Positions 58,831 to 64,000 of a DNA stretch of 64,000 nucleotides are shown here, in pieces. A program made the position numbers and the translations under genes. The notes beneath the pieces are model-generated. The model made no database searches and was not told the DNA's origin. It was given only the letters and a program-made list of their open reading frames with translations. Source of the stretch: Sphagnum compactum (lineage: Eukaryota > Bryophyta > Sphagnopsida > Sphagnales); NCBI GenBank assembly GCA_965153455.1, contig OZ234493.1:23674213-23738212 (forward strand). Reading direction: 5' to 3'. Within the stretch, counting starts at the first letter, position 1; the number at the start of each line of letters is the position of its first letter.

Positions 58831-59312
58831 CCCTAGGGCTTTACCCGCACCTTCTAGAGCAACATGTTTTTTCGTGGCAAAATTTCGCCAGTTGGCTACC
58901 AGGAAAAAGAAGAAGCCTACAGACCTCTACAAAGGATTTTCTGGGCGAAAATTCCCCCAGATTTGCCACATTTTGAGGTAAAAAGGGTTCAAATGGTCAT
59001 TTTTAGACTATAGGTTCTTGCAACTCATTAGTACATAGCAGGGATTCGATTAATTTCTACTTTTCTCTGACATCTAGCCAGATTTGGCCAAGTCCTCTTA
59101 TTGAGGATCGCTAGTCCACCTACCTCATGAAATTAAAAAAAACACCCTGTTCCAGAGGCCACCTTCCATGATGGAATAGGCAGTTTGCATGGCATTTAAC
59201 TTGTGAGATTTACTGGCTTACAACTTTTTCGTGTAAGATTGTTGTTGTCTAGGGCTGTGATAAAGATGGCCTTGGTTCTCACAACTGACCTTTTCGTGTA
59301 GGGTAAACCCTG
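58831..59312. other. Sequence between palindromic MITE copy B and the 367-bp MITE
   Basis: No gene. It lies in the ~0.9-kb segment bracketed by two inverted copies of the palindromic MITE. Confidence 0.4.
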
Positions 59313-59679
59313 AGAGCATCTCCAACGGTGCTCAGTATGTGACTCCTGACAGTAAAATCTATTGCAAAAAAGTCAAAATGTGCCAGTTTAGCTAGGAAAT
59401 TGGTTTTTTTGCACCAAATTCGTGCAGCTTGCCGTGGCTGGTAAAGGGCGCAACAGAGTTGTTCACCTCCAAAAAAGAGTGTAATAAATTGGACCTAGCT
59501 GCAGCAAAGTATTTCTGATTGGTCATAATGATTGGTCTAGGTGGTTTGCTATTAGTAGTCCCCACATATATGGAGTTCCAGTTATAGTTTTATTTATTGG
59601 TGGGGTTTTATTCCAGCTAAACTTAGACATTTAATTGTATTATCCAGAGTGACAAACTGAGCACCGGTGGAGATGCTCT
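59313..59679. mobile_element. 367-bp inverted-repeat MITE
   Basis: The left end AGAGCATCTCCAACGGTGCT + CAGTATGTGACTC pairs with the reverse complement of the right end, AGAGCATCTCCACCGGTGCT + CAGTTTGTCACTC: about 30 bp with three or four mismatches. No coding capacity. No matching target duplication was found (flanks CCTG / AAGG), so the superfamily is undecided. Confidence 0.75.
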
Positions 59680-59683
59680 AAGG

Positions 59684-59762
59684 TAGGGGCATTCTCAAAA
59701 TAAGAGGCCTGGGATGAGGCAGTAGCTGAGTCCAGCCTCGCATTTTGGGTATGTACCCCACC
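59684..59762 (+). repeat. Short palindromic MITE, copy C
   Basis: GGGGCATTCTCAAAATAAGA ... GCATTTTGGGTATGTACCCC, same orientation as copy A. It abuts the right end of the 367-bp MITE. Similarity with copy B continues outward past the palindrome (ATGGGC and TTTACAATAGG words). Confidence 0.7.
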
Positions 59763-59764
59763 AA

Positions 59765-62239
59765 TGGGCTTTACAATAGGTGAGGCCCTGTGAAGCAGGC
59801 CTTGCCCTAGACATGAAGACCTTGAAAAGAACTCTTCGGTCATTTTGAGGGCTGTTTAAATCTTGAAATTGGTGTGTTAGTGCATCTCTCCTAAAATCCC
59901 TAGGGCGAGGGATCTTACATTATGAATTATTTGGCCCACTGTAAAACTTGTAAGACCACAATTTATTTGATCTTTTTCTTCTCATTACTGTTTTTTTAGG
60001 ACTCCAGTTTACTTTTGTGTATCTCTTTTTATCAATTTATTGTTGATTTCTTCAGCACAAAAAAATGTTTTGTGGCTTAGCAATGGTAAAACTCCATTTA
60101 CTGCACTTTTTCTAACTATTTTTGAAGCTTTGTGCCAGCATTTGTTTTTAGGCAAAGTTTTGCCACTTGATGACAAAAACGAAGGCAATGTGAATCCTGC
60201 AAAGAATTTTTTGAGGGAAAAAATGGCTCAAAGTCGCCATATTCGGAGGGGAAATTTTGTTTTTGCCAGATTTAGACCATAGCTTCTAGCATGTTGCGCC
60301 AAAACATAATGGGGTTCCAAAAAGATTAGACTTTCCTGTAAGATCTGTACTGTAGCCAAAATTGCATTAAGTCCTTATGCGGATGATCAGCAACCCACTT
60401 ACACCACAAAATTGCAAAACAAAAAACGTGCTTTGTGCACCTGATATGTGACTTCACCTGCAGAATACAGTAACCAGAAATCTCAAAATAAAAAGGCATG
60501 AAAAGATCTCAGGAATCTTCCAGTTTCTTTTCAAATTCACAATGAGAGGGCAAAATTCAGTACCATGACTCAATAGTAACAAATAAATCATGGGAAAGGC
60601 AGAAATGGGCACCCTGAATGCCGAACCAGTAACTTTCAGATGTTCGGAATCAATATATGATGCGTTGAGCAGATCTGGGCACTGTATGTAAACAAAATTT
60701 CTGTTCTTTATATGGAGGAGGTCCCTTCCGCTACACCATGTGCCTAACCACTTGGTCCCTTGTTCCTCCCCTTTATTCTAAAAAGGTTACTGCCATTTTG
60801 CCCTTGTTCTTTAGAGGACTTCTCCCACAGAATTGTGCCCAGTTTTGAGCCATGCCTTTGGGGGGCCCTTAACCTCACATGTATATAATCTTATGTATGC
60901 TCATTCAATTGAAACTATATATGTCTTTGAAATTTGCAAAAATTATGAGAAGTTTTATGCTTTTATCCCAAAAGTAAAAAAAAAGTAGCATACATCATAG
61001 TATACCATAATACCTTGAAAGCTGGCAAGCCTCAAAGTACAAAGTTTTGTGAAGGAAAATAAAGAATCTTTTGAGAATTTCAGGAATATCTTACTTCTCA
61101 ACATGAAAATTTCAAACTTAATTAATTATTGGAGAGGCCATGTGTTGAAACTGCCCTTGTACTATAATAGCTAAAATCTCTAGCTATCACTAACCCATAA
61201 TTTGTTCCCAGCAAAACTGTACCCTAATCCTCACACGAATGCAAAGTCTCTTTTTTCTAAGAAAAGCAACAAAGAGAACCCACCTCTGAACTTCAACAAA
61301 TGTTGTGGGTGAAGTCTGAGGGTGTGGGCTTTCCTTGAATAAAGGCACACACTTGCCTGAGTGAGTCTGATGCTAGTAAAGTCCACTGTCAAGGGCGTAG
61401 GATTTTTATTTAAAATTTTGTGCTTACGATATCCACGTGATATCATGGCGAAAATAACAGGATGGGTTGTATTTTAACCCCTTTTTTATTTCTTGTGCTC
61501 GGGTCATTATAGCTCGTCATTGACTTAACCCTTTAGTTCCCACTGTACTTATTTCTTTTTATTGATAGCATGTGTCCATAGTTTTTCGCATGTGTAGGTC
61601 ATTGCGATTTTTTAACGTGTTGAGATATTTAAAGAAGTTTTTCATCTATTCCACACATTGCAACCACCGCCCCTATGTGGTTAATTAATTTTTGATAGGC
61701 AACACCTTTCTAGTTTATGATTTTTTATTTTTTAGGAGTTATGGTCTTCGTTTGGTTTTTTGGATCAACTTTTCTCATTTGTTCAATGTTTATATGTACA
61801 TTCATCCTCATTGTATTTTTTTTTAGGCTTCTTAGAAATTTCATAATCATTTCGTTAAAGTCAAGTACACAATAGAGGGACCCATTGTCAAGGACACAAA
61901 TATTCACAAAAATAGAGGCTAAAAAAAATGTCTAAATTTAACTTTCAAACAAGGAATGAGACAAGATTATGCAATTAAAAAATAAAATTAAAAACTAAGA
62001 ATAGGAACATGAAATGTGCAAAAAAATATGAAAATAAATTTTTATTATGGTAACATATGCAAACATGAACATGGAAAAAGAACATGATAAAGCTATGGTG
62101 TAAGATTGTGCTTAAGAATAATGTTGAACAGACCAAAGGAAATGAGGAGTAGTATAAATCTATTTATATTTATACTCCTTTGGGGAAGCTTTCAAGGAGG
62201 CTTCTATGTGTGCATTGAATAAATAATTTTTTTGAAAAC
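59765..62239. other. Intergenic sequence, no gene recognised
   Basis: There are scattered short frames only. 60470-60860 has more balanced composition but no recognisable motif. Confidence 0.4.
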
Positions 62240-62570
62240 CTTCCTAACTGAGAGTCAATTATGAATTAATTAATATTTATAGTTAATTTGGACTTATATA
62301 GGAATCAATTGGGAGTTAATTAAAGTTAAATAAGACTTAATTAAAAATTAGTTAAAACTTAACTACGAGTTAACTATGAATTAATTGGGACTTATTTAAG
62401 ACTTAATTCGAAATTAATTAATAGTTAATTTGGAGTTAATTAAAATTTAACTAGAATTTAATTAAAACTTAACTAGAGTCAACTAAGAATCAACTGTAAG
62501 TGAATTATGAGTTAAGTGGAAGTGAACTAAAATTTAATTGGAAGTTAACTAAAAGTTAGATAAATGGATG
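62240..62570. repeat. TTAATT-rich degenerate array (~10-11 bp spacing)
   Basis: About 330 bp built from variants of GAGTTAATTAA / GACTTAATTAA / AACTTAACTA, recurring every 10 or 11 bases with drifting sequence, plus AT-rich flanks. It is distinct from the ordinary AT-rich background. Confidence 0.75.
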
Positions 62571-62879
62571 AACATTTAAATGAATGAACTCCATAGCATT
62601 TGCATTCGTGACACCTATTGGGAAGACTGTTGTTTACTCTAGCTCACCTTCGTGGTCTTCGCCATATAGTAGTAACCCACCCTATTTGTGTTTTCCCTTC
62701 GTTGGCAGATGATATGCATATAATAAATCTCGCATAAAATGCGGTTCTTATTTTTTTACGATTGGAATGGGAGTTTTTAACATTAAGGCAACCAACGAAG
62801 TGTGTAACTTGGTTTGGACACAAAGGTTGAACCATTCTATATCATTTCTTCCTGACTTTCTTTCTTTGATTCAATTTTT

Positions 62880-64000
62880 TGTATTTTGGGTGCACTAGTG
62901 GGATGTAGATCATTTGTTGAATCATTTGTGGCTAAAGTTCTTCATGAAAATCTTGGGATCACATCTAGTCTCCCTATGTTTGCGAATCTTCAAGCGACTT
63001 TTGCGATGCTCTTGTTGTGTCATGCCCAACGCCCTGGTTATTTGCTTTGTATAATGTTTCCATTTCTAGGTATTTTACAACATTATGCTGAATTCAATAA
63101 TCGTACCACATCTACATTGGAAAAATTACTTGGTGCAGAATCTTTTGGTGGTTTTATCGATCACCTAACTTGTCATCAAGGCATTCTTCTTGTTTCTTCG
63201 AATGGGTTCAGCCTCCCTTTTATAATTCAGATTGTTGCCCTTGCATTCTTGGGATGTTGGACATTAATTGTTTTTACAATTGTTATTCGTTCTAACAAGA
63301 CAATCATCCTATTCTTTTGGATGAAGTAGCACCTGTTGAGATTTACATTTTCTCGTTCAAGATGGCACTACCAGATACTCGAACCCTGTTACCCTAGGTT
63401 GTCCATTCTTAAGGCCCACCCTTTGAAAGTCTAGTGGTTCAATCTTACCCCTAGTTGCAGGTTTTTTGAATAGATCACCTACACAAATAAAAGTTTGTTT
63501 TGCTTTTAATAGATGTTTTTTTAAATATCACGTGAACACGTCTTTGCTCATGTGCAAGTCCAAAGGTAGGCATTTGGTTATTAGTTCATCCTACCATGCA
63601 TGCATTTCATTTATTCTCAACCCATTTCCTTGTAACATTACGTACTTGTCTTGACTTACCACATCCTATGGTTGCCCATCTTTCATGGTCTTAGTGTGAT
63701 CATACCATTAATGATCTAAGTACCCATTTATTTTAGTGCCTTTGTGAAAGTGAACATACAATAGCTCACGATACACTTCAAGATATTGTCGCAACTATTG
63801 CTTTGGAGAGTGGAACACATGTTTAGAAGGAGGTCTCCCACCTTTTCCCTTGCCACACTCAACGTCAAGTGGATATCATTATCACTAGAAATGACTTCTG
63901 GACCTTGATGGACATTGTCATTATTGATTCGACTCGTACAGATACGGTGCAACGAACATCGATGACGACAACACATGCAACAATGATGGTTACTCAAGAA
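62880..64000 (+). pseudogene. Non-LTR-type retroelement fragment: RT thumb region and restriction-like nuclease domain (runs off the window)
   Basis: An open frame at about 62886-63329 contains FANLQATFAMLLLCHAQRPG then YLLCIMFPFLGILQHYAEFN and later LLVSSNGFSLPFII, resembling the C-terminal (thumb) part of a reverse transcriptase family with an LLR.CAQ...YLLRT pattern and a GGLGL-like block. From about 63740 another frame reads IAHDTLQDIVATIALESGTH, EVSHLFPCHTQRQVDIIITR, then LMDIVIIDSTRTDTVQR: a His-Asp start and a VDI...DIVI core like the PD-(D/E)XK-type nuclease that ends some retroelements. There are stops in between (near 63700, and one in the nuclease part). The family call is from pattern only. 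Confidence 0.5.

Noticed and set aside
1-64000. CRISPR arrays, rRNA or tRNA genes
   Set aside because: None seen. The tandem arrays present lack the regular repeat-spacer pattern, and the window is eukaryotic.

Overview
This is a nuclear window from a land plant. It is AT-rich and dominated by transposable elements, with one clear host gene on the minus strand at about 46.67-51.61 kb. I assembled that gene from 13 exons whose phases and splice sites all agree, giving 934 codons. It combines an N-terminal Dpy-30 motif, a GAF domain, acidic and coiled-coil stretches, and a C-terminal segment resembling a dynein heavy-chain stalk. That combination belongs to axonemal (radial-spoke RSP2-like) proteins, so the organism very likely makes flagellated sperm: a moss, liverwort, lycophyte, fern, cycad or Ginkgo, not a conifer or flowering plant. 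I cannot name the species.

Layout: 0.45-2.96 kb is a decayed, 5'-truncated L1-type LINE on the minus strand. 3.57-26.84 kb is one Ty3/gypsy element on the minus strand, split in its integrase by a 16,010-bp insertion (5417-21426). That insertion is bounded by an 8-bp target duplication and imperfect ~200-bp inverted ends. It carries a decayed MULE-type transposase (minus), a separate multi-exon cargo pseudogene (plus), and a solo LTR with TG..CA ends and a 5-bp duplication. This gives three insertion levels: gypsy, then MULE-like element, then LTR element. Three CACTA-type MITEs (two inside the gypsy element) and a ~1.37-kb foldback element (27.8-29.17 kb) follow.

29.2-46.5 kb holds scraps that look like exons of an unidentified minus-strand gene (30.86-31.4, 43.46-43.7 and 44.0-44.16 kb). 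They are separated by about 11-12 kb of repeats that include two hAT-type transposase pseudogenes in opposite orientation and a 105-bp minisatellite.

51.7-64 kb is mostly repeat-derived: a deleted Ty1/copia element (about 54.4-55.56 kb), a family of short palindromic MITEs, a 367-bp inverted-repeat MITE, an unusual TTAATT-rich array (62.24-62.57 kb), and at the right edge a retroelement fragment ending in a nuclease-like domain of the restriction-enzyme type. I saw no tRNA, rRNA or CRISPR. All transposon genes here carry stops or frameshifts and look inactive.
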